A DNA stretch of 64,000 nucleotides from Malus domestica (taxonomy: Eukaryota > Streptophyta > Magnoliopsida > Rosales > Rosaceae), in NCBI RefSeq assembly GCF_042453785.1, contig NC_091674.1:31383501-31447500 (forward strand), read 5' to 3'. The notes below the pieces were generated by a model. The model made no database searches and was not told the DNA's origin. It saw nothing but the letters and a program-made list of their open reading frames with translations. This document shows, in pieces, positions 48,467 to 61,445 of the stretch; the first letter of the stretch is position 1; each line of letters opens with the position of its first letter. Position numbers and translations under genes: made by a program.

Positions 48467-48875
48467 TTGAAATAAAGGGTGAATTAGTGGTCCCTCTCTC
48501 CTCCTAAAGAGAGTCGGAGTGGAAATGGCATACATTGACTTATTGGGCTCAGCGTGCTTTATATACATGGTTGTATTGATGGTGAGTCTTTAATTACACG
48601 ATATGATGGTTCGTTGCTTGGGGTGGAAGACTAAGGACGACCAAAGCCACCAATTCCAATTTGCTGGGGTGGCACCTGCTTTGCTCCCAAGCTAAGCACC
48701 AATAAGTCACGTACTAATTATAATTGCTTTTTGCATTTTGCATATATATCAAATCAAATATTATATTGTATCTATGGCCATCATCTTTTCACGAATCATG
48801 ATATCCTTTGCATGCTCCATACACATATTTATATACCATCACTTTTCACTTTCCTAGCTATAATATATATAAACA

Positions 48876-48880
<5 letters not shown>

Positions 48881-48910
<30 letters not shown>
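48881..48910. repeat. (CT)n microsatellite
   Basis: A run of about 14 CT units in intergenic DNA, followed by 'tttctctctatactctatatatatatat'-type simple sequence. Confidence 0.9.
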
Positions 48911-48915
<5 letters not shown>

Positions 48916-49009
48916 ATACTCTATATATATATATAACACATATCTCTAACTAATTACAAAAAAAAAACAAAATGGTTATTAGACATGTCTTAAGTGTCTT
49001 AGTTGAGAG

Positions 49010-49933
49010 CAGGGCCGGTCCAGAGATTTTTGAGGCCCGGGGCGACGCCAAAAAAGGTGCCCAAACTTCATATAAGAAAATTATTTATTTTCACACGTAA
49101 GACATTAATAAAATTATACTTAGAAAAACACTTCAAACTCAATAATTTAGAAACACAAAAAGACTAATTTATTTTGTATTGAAAGAAGAAAACCAAACAA
49201 CTCTAGGCTTATAAGTAGATAGATGATGAGTTTTGTTTTCCATTTGAACTTTGAAAGTGTTTTTGTATAAATCATGAGGTGTTTTTTCTTATTTACTAAC
49301 CTTGTCAATATGGGACTAAAAAAATAATGATGTTTTCGAGTCTTTAATTGATATGTATTAGTAATGAATGAGCATTAAATTAAATATTTTGATTACACGT
49401 CATATAATTTACAAATTTGCGCTACAAATTTGGTCTACGTATTACTCATTGTTAAAGATTAGACTTGAATTGAAACGAATATTTAAAAATAACAAGCTAC
49501 ATAGCTACTAGCTAGTAACTAAAAATAAATTAACAACCAAACAAAAATTTGTTAAAATTGAAAAAAATAAACATGCCCATAGCGTTTCGAACTTAGGACC
49601 TCTTGCTAATTTTAAACAACAAAAATCATTGCTTCTTATTAAACTTCTTGATCCTTTAACCAAATTTTATAAATTTATACTCTTCTGAAAAGAAATTTGT
49701 AAAAATTAAAAAGTAAATAAGCACATGTGGTGTTTTGAACTCAAGACCTCTCATTATTTTCAAATGACCAAACCACCTCTTCTACTTAAATTTCTGTGTC
49801 ATTGAACCAAATTTTATAAATTTATACTCTTATGAAAACATATATAAATATACCATCCTAATAATTTTGGTGCCCCCAATATTTTTGAGCCCCAGACGGT
49901 TGCCCTGCTTGCACTGGGCCTGGGCCGGCCCTG
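49010..49933. mobile_element. Non-autonomous hAT element
   Basis: The ends CAGGGCCGGTCC and GGGCCGGCCCTG are the hAT terminal signature. They are flanked by a perfect 8-bp target duplication GTTGAGAG (49002-49009 and 49934-49941), the size typical of hAT. The 924-bp AT-rich interior has no transposase coding. 'ttttgaggccc' and 'ttttgagcccc' sit just inside the two ends. Confidence 0.92.
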
Positions 49934-49949
49934 GTTGAGAGGCAAATTC

Positions 49950-51160
49950 AAATAACGATACACTGACAAATTGCAATTCCTTCCAGCATGTTACTATTCT
50001 GCATGCAGAATTGAAGCTAATTAATATATAAATTTGTAAAGTAATTAGTTGGTGGCAGAGAGAGTTGTTAGCTAGGGCAGGCAAGGACAATAATCTAGGC
50101 CGGTTGTATGATTGAATCCGTACCAATTGGCTCTCCGCGATCGACAAGATAAAAAGAAAAGAAAAACACACAAACCTCACCTCACCTCACCATCAGTGTT
50201 GGTTTAATTTCGTGAGCACTGGCCTCTCGCCTGCCGCATAAAAGCAGCTTATTCTCCGATTTTTTTTTTCTTCTTTCTAAATGAAAAATGATATTTGTCC
50301 CAACTCATAAAATATTTCTAGGTAATATTTTCTTTCACATTTTAATTTCTATGTCCCTGCCTAGTAAAAAGAAAAAAAATTGACCATTTCTATATTCTTG
50401 TCGAATGCTATATATGAAATTAAAACAAACTAGCAATCTTTCAATTCAAATTGCGATCACCAAACACTCACACCCACATGACACATGGCTAGCTAGGTAA
50501 ATGGCAATGGTATATTATCCAATAGGAAAGGGAGAGGGCCACACAGACACAGTGAGTTGTGTGAACTCGGACACAGAGAAATAGAAAAAGCCCGAAATTA
50601 ATTAATTAATTAAGATTAGGTGCTTGTTCATCATGCAGTTGGTTGTTTAATTAGTTTGAATGTTACTTTTCACATTGTGTGTCACATAACGCATATAACC
50701 AACATATCATTTACCGTGTGCTATGTGTATGTTACTTTTCCCATTAAATTATGCATCAATATGGTAAAAATATGATATTCCTAAAATTTTCTTACTTGTA
50801 TATATATAAGCTTAATATTAAGGCAGATCTCCATCAGGAAAAACGAAACATGAGACAGAGATGATTATTATATAAAGAAACCAATTTCCATGTAATGACT
50901 CAGCCCCATCGATTCCCCTATTGCACATGATTTTGTTGGTTTGAGTTTGAAGATGACCCCTTGTAATTAATTAATTAATGTCATAGTGCCCTTTATAAAA
51001 GGTCCAATTAATTTTATATTTAGATGCATTATATATAGAGGTCACAAAATTAAAATCATGGACGACAAAAGCATGCATGTCTCAGTTATTAATTGAAAGA
51101 TGGTTCGATTCGTTCGTGATTAATTCATGATGAAGTGAAGGGTTGTAATTAATATATATT
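49950..51160. other. Intergenic, no supported gene
   Basis: AT-rich, with several 'attaattaatt' runs. No ORF of recognisable family on either strand. Confidence 0.5.
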
Positions 51161-51309
51161 TAGGGATGTGCTATCCACATCTTCTTTTACTTCTCATATA
51201 CTCCTTATTAATTTCTGTTATTTGATATTCTTCAATTCCTTTGATTCGACTGCCGAAAATAAGAAAGGTGTGTAAGAAGTAAAAAGGGGTGTATGGATAT
51301 CACACCCTT
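51161..51309. mobile_element. MITE with 'gggatgtgctatccacat' ends
   Basis: Left arm 'tagggatgtgctatccacat' plus 'cttcttttacttct'. The right arm in reverse complement reads 'agggtgtgatatccatacac' plus 'cccttttacttctt'. The interior has 'gattcgactgccgaaaata', as in the 39355 duplication. A TA flank lies at both ends. Confidence 0.85.
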
Positions 51310-51373
51310 ATATTTATTGGATATTATACATGTACATTATGTATCATGCATGTATCAAATTAGAAGAAGATGC

Positions 51374-51376
<3 letters not shown>

Positions 51377-51434
<58 letters not shown>

Positions 51435-51534
51435 CAACAGTTGACATGTCATTTCACTCTTATATATATTATATATGGAGAGAGAGAGAGAGGGTCAACA
51501 GTTGACATGTCATTTCACTCTTATATATATTATA
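51377..51534. repeat. (GA)n tract followed by a 61-bp tandem duplication
   Basis: A GA run occupies 51377-51431. Then 'gggtcaacagttgacatgtc' and the following 'atttcactcttatatatatt' occur twice with a 61-bp offset (51431 and 51492), each preceded by a GA run. The second copy ends exactly at the target duplication of the MULE-like element. Confidence 0.9.
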
Positions 51535-52470
51535 GGATAAAAGACTGTTTACTACCCTCATGTTTCATGGTTTTCAACATTTAGTACATCAAGTTGTTTT
51601 CGTCTCAGAATCATACCTAAAGTGTAAATTTTGGGACAATCTCATACATCCGTTAGTCAAACTGTTAAATATGCCGTTAATTGTGACGTGGTGCCCATAT
51701 GGACAATAACTGGGCGCCACGTGTTAGCCACTTTTTTTTTCCTTCTTTCTTCTTCTTCTTCCTCCAACTGCAACTTTTTTTTTTCTTCTTCTTTCTTATT
51801 CTTCCTCCTTCCTCCTTCCTTCCCCTTCTCCTTCTTCTTCTTCTTCTTCTTCTTCTTCTTCTTCTTCCTCCAAATCTGGGGATTTTTTTTTTTTTTTCTC
51901 CTTCTTCTTTCTCCTTCCTCCTTCTTCCTTCTTCCTTCCTCTTCTTCTTCTTCTTCTTCTTCTTCTTCCTCAAAAAAAAAAAAAAAAAAACCTTCATCTT
52001 CCCCAGATTCGGAGGAAGAAGAAGGAAGAAGGAAGAAGGAGAAGAAGGGGAAGGAAGAAGGAAGAAGGAGGAAGGGGGAAGGAAGAAGAAAAAAAAAAAA
52101 CCGAATATGGGCAGATTCGGAGGAAGAAGAAGAAGAAGAGGAAGGAAGAAGGAGGAAGGAGAAGGAAGAAGGAAGGAGGAAGGAGGAGGAAGAAGGAAAA
52201 AAAAAAGAAACTTCCCCAGATTCGGAGGAAGAAGAAGGAGAAGGAGAAGGGAGAAGGAAGAAGAAAAAAAAAAAAGTTGCAGTCGGAGGAAGAAGAAGAA
52301 GAAGAAAGAAGAAAAAAAAAAGAATTAACGGCACATTTAACAGTTTGACTAACGGATGTATGAGACTGTCCTAAAATTTACACTTTAGGTATGACTCTGA
52401 GACGAAAAAAACTTGATGTACTAAATGTTGAAAACCACGAAATATGAGGGTAGTAAACAGTCTTTTACCC
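51535..52470. mobile_element. MULE-like foldback element with a polypurine/polypyrimidine core
   Basis: 936 bp. The ends GG(A/G)TAAAAGACTGTTTACT begin long inverted repeats of about 147 bp (51535-51681 and 52324-52470), about 90% matched. The perfect 9-bp target duplication TATATTATA (51526-51534 and 52471-52479) is the Mutator size, although AT-rich. Between the arms, 51730-51970 is almost pure CTT/CCT and 51970-52320 almost pure GAA/GGA, so the core is itself a large inverted structure. The 200-residue Ser/Phe/Lys/Glu frames here are low-complexity artefacts. No transposase. Confidence 0.88.
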
Positions 52471-52479
52471 TATATTATA

Positions 52480-53152
52480 TATTGGAATATAATTATTGTA
52501 TAGAAGAATGTATATAAGAAGGCAAAGTATGAAGGGAAGTTATATATCCATGATCTCTAGGAGCCAAATTGAAATTTTGGGTCAAATCCTTCCAATTAGA
52601 TAACAACATATATATAACATCCAATTTGGTTATATATATAACGTACATGCAATGCAATTATTGATATATGTTCTTCTTTTGACATTCTCCAATTAAATTA
52701 AAATGAACCAATCGATGGAGCCAATGCGTAAGAGACCTAGACACTTGTTTTAAATCTTGTTGTACATGTAATTCTATAGTTAATTAGCATATAATCTGAT
52801 GATCAACTGTTTGTAAGTATGCATGCATAATTAAGGGGGTTAAAATGAAAGTCGAATTCAGATTTCTTTTGTATTTCATAGGATTTGCAACACAGTCCTG
52901 CAACTTAGTAGTGTCGGCAAATTTGACCGTATAATTTGCAAATCTAATGAAAGCTATATGTGCCCTTATTATAATAATAATAATAGTACATTACATTACA
53001 TGATCATTTATATAAAAGGCCTTTGTTTTCCCACTGTATTATTAGTTATAATATTCCTTGGATTGCGGGACTCCAATTTTCAAATCATGAATGATGAACG
53101 TCCAACTCCAAGCAGATCAATTAATTTTTTGCTCTTGTTTACTATTATGAGT
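52480..53152. other. Intergenic, no supported gene
   Basis: AT-rich sequence with a short (ATA)n at 52970-52984. Nothing further recognised. Confidence 0.5.
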
Positions 53153-53353
53153 TAGGAAAGAGATCCCATCCGGATCTCTCCCACCAAATCCTAGGGATCC
53201 GGAGATCCGGATCCTTAAAATTTGATCCAATGGCTAGAAACAAAACGCTTTCTAAAAATTATAATAGTTGTAACCGTTGAATCAAATTTCAAGAATCGGA
53301 ATCTCCAAATCCCTAGGATTTGATGGGAGAGATCCGGATGGGATCTCTTCCCT
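53153..53353. mobile_element. Foldback MITE, family 'GGATCC', copy 3
   Basis: The left arm 'gaaagagatcccatccggat' and the right arm, in reverse complement 'gaagagatcccatccggatc', pair nearly perfectly for over 40 bp (through 'aaatcctaggga'). The centre has 'aaatttgatccaatggct' and 'aaccgttgaatcaaattt'. The best-preserved copy of this family in the window besides 28493. Confidence 0.88.
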
Positions 53354-54158
53354 AAGAGTTACGTACATATCTTCCTTTTTTTGTTTATTAATTCTTTTTC
53401 TGTCTCTGTTATTACAGAATATGAGATCGATGAAGACACGGGAGAAAAAGAAAATAAATGTTTTGATTGATTCAGATCCCATCTGATCTTCTCTTCTCCT
53501 CTTCTGTTGCAGTGTACAAGGATGGAACGAACAAGAAAGGAAAATAAATGTAGTCTTATTACAGAAGAAACTAGTTTTGGTTTTGAAGGTGATCGATGGA
53601 CGTGAGAACAAACGCAAATACATACGGCGGTCAAACAACCTCATTCTTGCAAGCAAAGAAACCAATTAAGTTAATGGCATGTTCTGCACACTTTTTCCTG
53701 CATATCATCTGATACAATTCTTTTTCCTTTACACCATTTTTTCTTCTTCCATAATCCATAGTGTGCGACATTAGTACTCCCTAGAATAGGAATAGGAATA
53801 GGAATAGGAATAGGAAAGAAGAGCAAAATCTGCCAAGATCAAATGAAAACAGCAAACCTTGATGCCCAACCCTACAATTTTAGGGTAGGAATAAATACAG
53901 AGTCAGTGCTCCCTCCAGTTCAGTTATAAACCATGGCCTTAACTCAAAAAATCATCTTCTCCTGCAAATCATGGATGATCACAAGGTTAGAGCTGAGTCT
54001 AGTGTTTACAATTTAACACTCAATTTTACATGACAGTAGAAATCATTTTTCCATGTATTAATTATAAACATGTTTTTGCCGGGGTTTTTAAGGAGGAACT
54101 ACTCAAATTCAAGTTATTTTCCGTCTCCCTTTCTTCAATTTTACTACTTCCTACCCAA
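53354..54158. other. Intergenic, 3' flank of the AGD15-like gene
   Basis: No gene is supported. 53783-53816 is a (GGAATA)5-6 repeat. The last part may be 3' UTR of the minus-strand ARF-GAP gene. Confidence 0.5.
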
Positions 54159-56571
<2,413 letters not shown>

Positions 56572-56741
56572 TGTTGATAGTGTGAGTGTGTGTGCTTGTG
56601 CTCCTACCTTCGCTAGTTTGTTGGTTTGGATGATACGGGACATGAAACAACAACAACACAATAACACATACACAGCAGCAGCAGCAACAACAACAACAGA
56701 GGCAAGGCGTTAAGGCATGAGAGCGAAGGAAGGCAAGGCCC

Positions 56742-56742
<1 letters not shown>

Positions 56743-56811
<69 letters not shown>
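56743..56811. repeat. (GA)n microsatellite upstream of the AGD15-like gene
   Basis: A GA run of about 34 units, about 170 bp upstream of the minus-strand ATG, probably in the 5' UTR or core promoter. It reads as CT on the coding strand. Confidence 0.95.
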
Positions 56812-56816
<5 letters not shown>

Positions 56817-56998
56817 AAGACAGAGAGACAGAGTGAGAGAGAGGCTGGAATGAAGGTAGATGCTCAACTAATTCCAAGGAAAAACGTTTGGCATTCCTCA
56901 AAGCATGCCTACAATCATTTTCCATTTTCCATTCTTTCCTGTTCTCTTCTATTTCTGTCTGAGTTTTTAAACTTTTGACTCTCACAAGCCTCATATTT

Positions 56999-57002
<4 letters not shown>

Positions 57003-57043
<41 letters not shown>
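57003..57043. repeat. (TC)n microsatellite
   Basis: A TC run of about 20 units between the AGD15-like gene and the BolA-like gene, in opposite phase to the GA run at 56743. Confidence 0.95.
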
Positions 57044-57046
<3 letters not shown>

Positions 57047-57331
57047 ACTTGCAAAATGCAAAACATTCATTCAAGCGCAGACTGCAACTGAAAACTGCAA
57101 AATTATAATCAAAGCGCATAGCATAATTCTGGAAGAAACAAATTGGATGTATAACTAAAATATAAGCAAGCATTTCAATTTCACATTTAAAACCAACAAA
57201 AAAATACATAATTTATATAATAATAATAATAATCTGACAAATCCTGCTGCATAGATAAAACACTAGCGAGTACCAATCAGCAATTGGATTAACCACAAGA
57301 GAGTTTTCATTAGGTGGAATTTCGAATCCTA

Positions 57332-57664
57332 TTATTTGGGGTTGGGGGCAATCTCTTGCGGAGTCTTGGCCACGATGGACAGCGCGTGGAGGCCGGACTG
57401 GAGCTCGTCAGCCAAGGCATCGTAGACCATGCGGTGTCGTTTCACCAGGTTCTGCCCCTCGAATTTTGGGGACACGACCTTGAGGTTGAAGTGAGTTTCG
57501 CCATTGGCATTGGCCTTGTCTCTCATGGCGGCATGGCCAGCGTGCTGATGCGACACGTCTTCAATCTCCAAAACGCTCGCTTCCAACGCCGTCTGCAATT
57601 TCATTCTCATTCTGCTCGCTCGTGTCAGCTGCGACACCACCGTCCCTGCTCCTCTCGATCCCAT
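57332..57664 (-). CDS. BolA-like protein (probably BOLA1 type)
   Basis: 110 residues in one exon. I chose the ATG at 57664 (MGSRGAGTVVSQLTRASRM); the frame extends upstream only by a non-ATG start. BolA domain: MKLQTALEASVLEIEDVSHQ, HAGHAAM, ETHFNLKVVSPKFEGQ, NLVKRHRMVYDAL, LHALSIVAKTP. The RHR histidine and the HALSI end are the conserved ligand and fold features. BolA proteins bind monothiol glutaredoxins and [2Fe-2S] clusters and act in iron-sulfur/redox control. The short basic N-terminus may be an organelle targeting signal. Which plant BolA paralogue this is was not settled. Confidence 0.9.
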   Translation of the reverse strand: MGSRGAGTVVSQLTRASRMRMKLQTALEASVLEIEDVSHQHAGHAAMRDKANANGETHFNLKVVSPKFEGQNLVKRHRMVYDALADELQSGLHALSIVAKTPQEIAPNPK

Positions 57665-57798
57665 CTCTCTTTCTCCGCTCTCCAGCACCGCCACACTCAG
57701 AATAGGTCAAATTCATATATTAATTATTTTCTTAAGTTTTTTTTCAATTGAAAAAAAAATAAAAATAAAAATAAAAATAAAATAACGAATTGAAAAAA

Positions 57799-57806
57799 GA
57801 AAAAAA
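57799..57806 (-). terminator. Pol III T-run terminator of tRNA-Phe
   Basis: Six or more Ts on the minus strand, starting about 10 bases past the tRNA 3' end. Confidence 0.7.
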
Positions 57807-57815
57807 TATTCTATG

Positions 57816-57840
57816 TGCGGTGAAGGTGGATCGAACACCT

Positions 57841-57883
<43 letters not shown>

Positions 57884-57888
57884 CCCGC
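57816..57888 (-). tRNA. tRNA-Phe (GAA)
   Basis: On the minus strand the 73-nt gene starts GCGGGGATAGCTCAGTTGGG and ends TTCACCGCA, giving a 7-bp acceptor stem. The anticodon loop reads CTGAAGA with GAA at 57853-57855 (as ttc on +). The T loop has GTTCGATCC. A/B box promoters are present. The CCA is not encoded. A poly-T run downstream on the minus strand (about 57800-57806) is a pol III terminator. Confidence 0.97.
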
Positions 57889-57985
57889 AATCGATGGCAG
57901 TTCACTTAGGTATATAATTATATCCATACACCGGCCATTTCCTTTTCAACTTAACAGAATAAAAATTCAAATGACGTTTTTATTA

Positions 57986-58105
57986 GGGAGATGTTATTAG
58001 CACTCCAAAAATCTCATTCTACACTCCTCACAAGTATATTGTTCTTTCTAATTATAGAAAGTTTTGAGTGTAAAATGAGATTTTTGGAATGCCAATAACA
58101 ATTCC
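57986..58105. mobile_element. MULE-type MITE, 120 bp
   Basis: The ends GGGAGATGTTATTAGCACTCC and GGAATGCCAATAACAATTCC are inverted repeats that extend through 'aaaaatctcattctacactc' and 'gagtgtaaaatgagattttt'. The 9-bp target duplication TTTTTATTA is at 57977-57985 and 58106-58114. Confidence 0.9.
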
Positions 58106-58178
58106 TTTTTATTAATTAATTAATTAGAATTTGATAAACATTAGTTAATTGGTATGTATACATGGTTATGGTGGTCCA

Positions 58179-58667
58179 TTATTTATTGTAATATTTGACA
58201 ACATATGTGCCAAATCCAAAAACCACAATCACGGCAGCCGCCGGCAGAAGCTTCACTGCAACATCTTTTTCCATTTCCAAATTTGTAGAAACTATAATCC
58301 TTTGGCTCTTAAATTCGTAGCTTGTTGGTTTATTAAGATCATAATCACTACTTTGATCGTAATTAGTAGTTGCAGTTGTTGCTGATTTTTGTTTGTCAAT
58401 GGCATTGTTATTGTGTTCATCTGCAGCTGCTGCTACGACTTTTTCATGGTAATGATCATCATGTGCAACCGACATTATAATTGTAAGAACTCCTGCCTTG
58501 TCAAACTTAGCGCGAACGTCATTTGGATCGCACTTGTCTGAAAGTTTGATTTCTTTGTGGAAGCGACTCCATGTGTTTTCATTAGTTTCCTTCAAAGGAC
58601 GTTCGCCATGGTTTGTAACGATTCCCATACTATTCGTCTCATCCTTCAAGTGTTCCTTTCTAAAGCC
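58179..58667 (-). pseudogene. RTM2-like HSP20-family gene lacking its first exon
   Basis: The exon begins after an acceptor 'gatgtcgatcag' (58668 side) with G-FRKEHLKDETN, then GERPLKETNENTWSRFHKEI and AKFDKAGVLTIIM. That is the second half of the alpha-crystallin domain as in RESTRICTED TEV MOVEMENT 2-like proteins. A Lys/Asn/Thr-rich linker follows, then a C-terminal membrane segment VAVKLLPAAAVIVVFGFGTY ending VVKYYNK, also typical of RTM2. The first exon, which should encode the beta-strand half before the conserved (L)PGF, is not found between here and the INH3 start at 59210. A MITE (58758-58966) occupies that interval. A 5'-truncated copy is most likely, but a distant or very diverged first exon cannot be excluded. 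Confidence 0.7.
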
Positions 58668-58757
58668 TGATCGACATCGATCAGTACAGTAAGTACAAGA
58701 ATTAGTTAACAAAATTAAGCAATATCAAATGATCATTCAAATCAACTTGTATCGAAG

Positions 58758-58966
58758 GGAATTAGATCCTCTCTGGATCTCTTTACCGGAGATCAATGAA
58801 TATTAACCGTTTATCAAAGTTCGTGCAATCACAATTTTTATATTTTTTACGAAAAACGAAACGGCTTTACTGTTAAAAATATAAAAAAAATATTTAATTA
58901 TGACCGTACGATCTTTAATGAACGATTAATATTCATTGATCTCGGGATCTGGGGATCTAATTCCGT
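58758..58966. mobile_element. Foldback MITE, family 'GGATCC', diverged copy 4
   Basis: Left 'gggaattagatcctctctgg' with 'gatcaatgaatattaaccgtt' pairs with the right arm, reverse complement 'cggaattagatccccagatc' with 'gatcaatgaatattaatcgtt'. Length and the 'aaccgtt' centre match the other copies. Confidence 0.8.
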
Positions 58967-59209
58967 ATACAAGTACGCATGAAATATAATTTACGCAAAA
59001 TGAAAGTAGGAGGAAGAAGCAAGCAAGCAAGTGTCGGTGAGCGGTTAGAACAGTCAAAGGTAGACAACTCTAATCTAAATAAATAAGAGAAGAAAGAAAA
59101 AAGAAAAGAAGAAAAAAAATCGGAAAGGGAGGCAAAAAAGACCTGGTACCGAGTGAACCAGGCCAAACGCCTTTGCGATAGACGATTGATTTCGATTTGC
59201 GATTGAAGC

Positions 59210-59557
59210 ATGAGCGGCGGCGGCGGCAGAGGTAGAGGCAGAACAGCACCAACGACGAGCGGGAGCTTGACGACGACCATCACCCTTGAGAACGCGGGCG
59301 CATCGTCGTCGCAATCGGAAGGTGTGGTGCTGAGGCTGAATCGGAAGAAGAAGCAGGTGTCGTGGAAGGAAGGGACGGTGGACAACGAGTTCATGCAGAA
59401 GAAGAGCTCCAAAAAGTGCTGCATCTTCCACAAGCAGAAGCCCTTCGACGAGGACGACAGCGACGATGACGAACACCATCACCGCCACGACCACGATCAC
59501 GATCACGACCATCACCCCTCACCTTCTTCTTCGGACATTAACAGAAACGCCGTCTGA
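59210..59557 (+). CDS. INH3: Type 1 protein phosphatase inhibitor-3 (PPP1R11/Ypi1 family)
   Basis: 115 residues, single exon, ATG at 59210 to TGA 59557. After a Gly/Arg-rich start, the core reads [18 protein letters not shown] then [20 protein letters not shown] and [17 protein letters not shown] is the RVxF-like PP1-docking motif and CCIFHK the conserved cysteine motif. The His/Asp-rich tail ([14 protein letters not shown]) is common to the family. The protein binds and regulates PP1 (TOPP) catalytic subunits, mostly in the nucleus. It lies divergent to the truncated RTM2-like gene, about 540 bp away. Confidence 0.95.
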   Translation: MSGGGGRGRGRTAPTTSGSLTTTITLENAGASSSQSEGVVLRLNRKKKQVSWKEGTVDNEFMQKKSSKKCCIFHKQKPFDEDDSDDDEHHHRHDHDHDHDHHPSPSSSDINRNAV

Positions 59558-60575
59558 TCAGTAATATTGTGGATCTGTGACGATGTTTGTAATGCGCTTA
59601 GGTGTTTGTTAGAAGGAGAAGGGGCTAATGAATTAGGTTTAGGTTTTGTGAGTGATAAAACAAAGAATTGTAATGCCCCAAAATCCTTGTGATATGTAGT
59701 AATTTGTTGATGTTGGTTTTCATCAATTGAGAATTGATATATGGTGCTGATGAATTTCAGTAATGTTGTTTTTTAATCCAAAACTTGTACAAATCTTGCA
59801 TACAAGTGCAATCTGTTAGATTGTTTTCGCCGTTGAAAGTTCAAAAAGGGAAGAAAAAAAGTTTCACAACCAAATGTTTGCATCAAATGTTTCTGATAAC
59901 AATTGGTTTGCTTCCTAAGCTCATTGAATTCAATTGTCTCCGGCCTCAAATGTGCAAACCACCGTCGGTCGGAGCCCGAGCATGAGGCCATAGACATGGG
60001 CTGGAGCCTGGAGCCTGGAGCCTGGAGCCTGGAGTGGTGGGTGGAGGCAAAGTTGCTTCTTACTGAGAGTGTCAATATAAAGCCAGTGAGCACAAACCAC
60101 CAATAGAAGATGCAACAGATGAAGTAGAAGAGAGTGTTGTGCTAACAAATTCAATCTACATTGCCAATAAGCAACAAACAATTCTCACATACATTATACA
60201 ACGAATAACACATAACATGACCCAATACAAGAAGCCAGATTCCTATTTTTCGATACAAATTACAAACTAACACATGACAGCAAACAAGAACAAAACAATA
60301 AATAATTTGGCCATATACCAATACCATCTCCTTTTCTCAAGCTGCGGCATGGCATCTACTGTTTCACACTTTATATGCTGTTATAAACATAGTGCTGCAT
60401 GTCATATCTTATTCACTTTATTTTCCTTGTATCCTCTCCTTGTCAAGTATATTTAATATTGCACCAGCTCTAGAATACGTATGCCTTTGGCGTAATCTGT
60501 AGCTGAGAAATTTTCAGCCAACTGGATCGAGTGTATGGAAACAAATCGATGATATCACAGTGCTAATGAATTTCT
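59558..60575. other. INH3 3' UTR and intergenic
   Basis: About 1 kb holding the INH3 3' UTR (to about 59760) and the LysM gene 3' UTR side (60180-60575). Apart from the 7-bp repeat, nothing is recognised. Confidence 0.5.
59998..60035. repeat. (CTGGAGC)n 7-bp repeat
   Basis: Nearly five perfect 7-bp units in the intergenic space between INH3 and the LysM gene. Confidence 0.9.
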
Positions 60576-61413
60576 CTAATCAAGGGCAGTTTTCCAGCGG
60601 CCAGTTATTGGCTTTGGTAAGCCATCAAAGATTGGTCTGGCCATCGTTGCACTTGACAGAGCTTGAATGTCTTGTGTCAAGCTCCACCTTGAAGTTGGCC
60701 AAATTGATGATGTGTTATTACCGTCTTGGTCTTTTAAGCTTGGTGTGCTTGACGACTTCTGAACCACAGCCATTTCGTCTGTCATGACAGTGATAGAATC
60801 CCCCATGCCCACCGGAATAGAGTTCAACCATCCTGACTCCGAATCAGATGGCAGCGATGCTCGGCTTGATGACTTCTGCCTCATGGCTAAACCATTTCCT
60901 GTTGAAGCTCTGGTCCCACCACTGTTTTCCCCTTTCAACAACCTTTCAGGTGTGACAGCCCCATTATCAACTTCAGCTTTCTGACGCCTCCGGACTGATT
61001 TGTCATCAGATTTCTCACCCTGCCCATCTCCAAGTTCTGCTGCAAGGTAATCAGCCATTGCACCATTCTCCGACAACAGATCAATGGAAGAATGTCTGGA
61101 CTTCTTAGGGTGACTTAGAGGGTCAGACAATGGTGAGACCGCACTTTGATCAAAGGATTCAGAACTTCGACTTCTGTAGACAGCCATCTCGGTGCCTTCC
61201 GCTTTTCCCTTCAAGTTTGGAGATGTTAGACCGTAGTATTTCTGTAAAGTGCTCATTGCTGTAGTGGCCTTCTTCTCATTGGGAGGTTTTGAACCCACAG
61301 AAGAGCAGAATGGTTCTAGCACAATAGATTGGCCAAGACATGGGGTGGATTTTTCAACGTCGTTTTCTCTGCAATAAGTTATACAGATGATTAGCTTTAC
61401 GTAAAGCGGCAGC

Positions 61414-61445
<32 letters not shown>

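Noticed and set aside
51631..52374. 247- and 225-codon open frames in the MULE-like element
   Set aside because: Composed of Ser/Phe/Leu or Lys/Glu/Arg runs produced by CTT/GAA tracts on both strands. Low complexity, not a protein family.
53282..53665. 127-codon minus-strand ORF near 53.5 kb
   Set aside because: Overlaps the MITE end, shows no recognisable family, and has Phe/Arg-rich composition expected from AT-rich DNA.
57665..57694. Longer N-terminus for the BolA-like protein
   Set aside because: It would start at a GTG. The ATG at 57664 is the first normal start.
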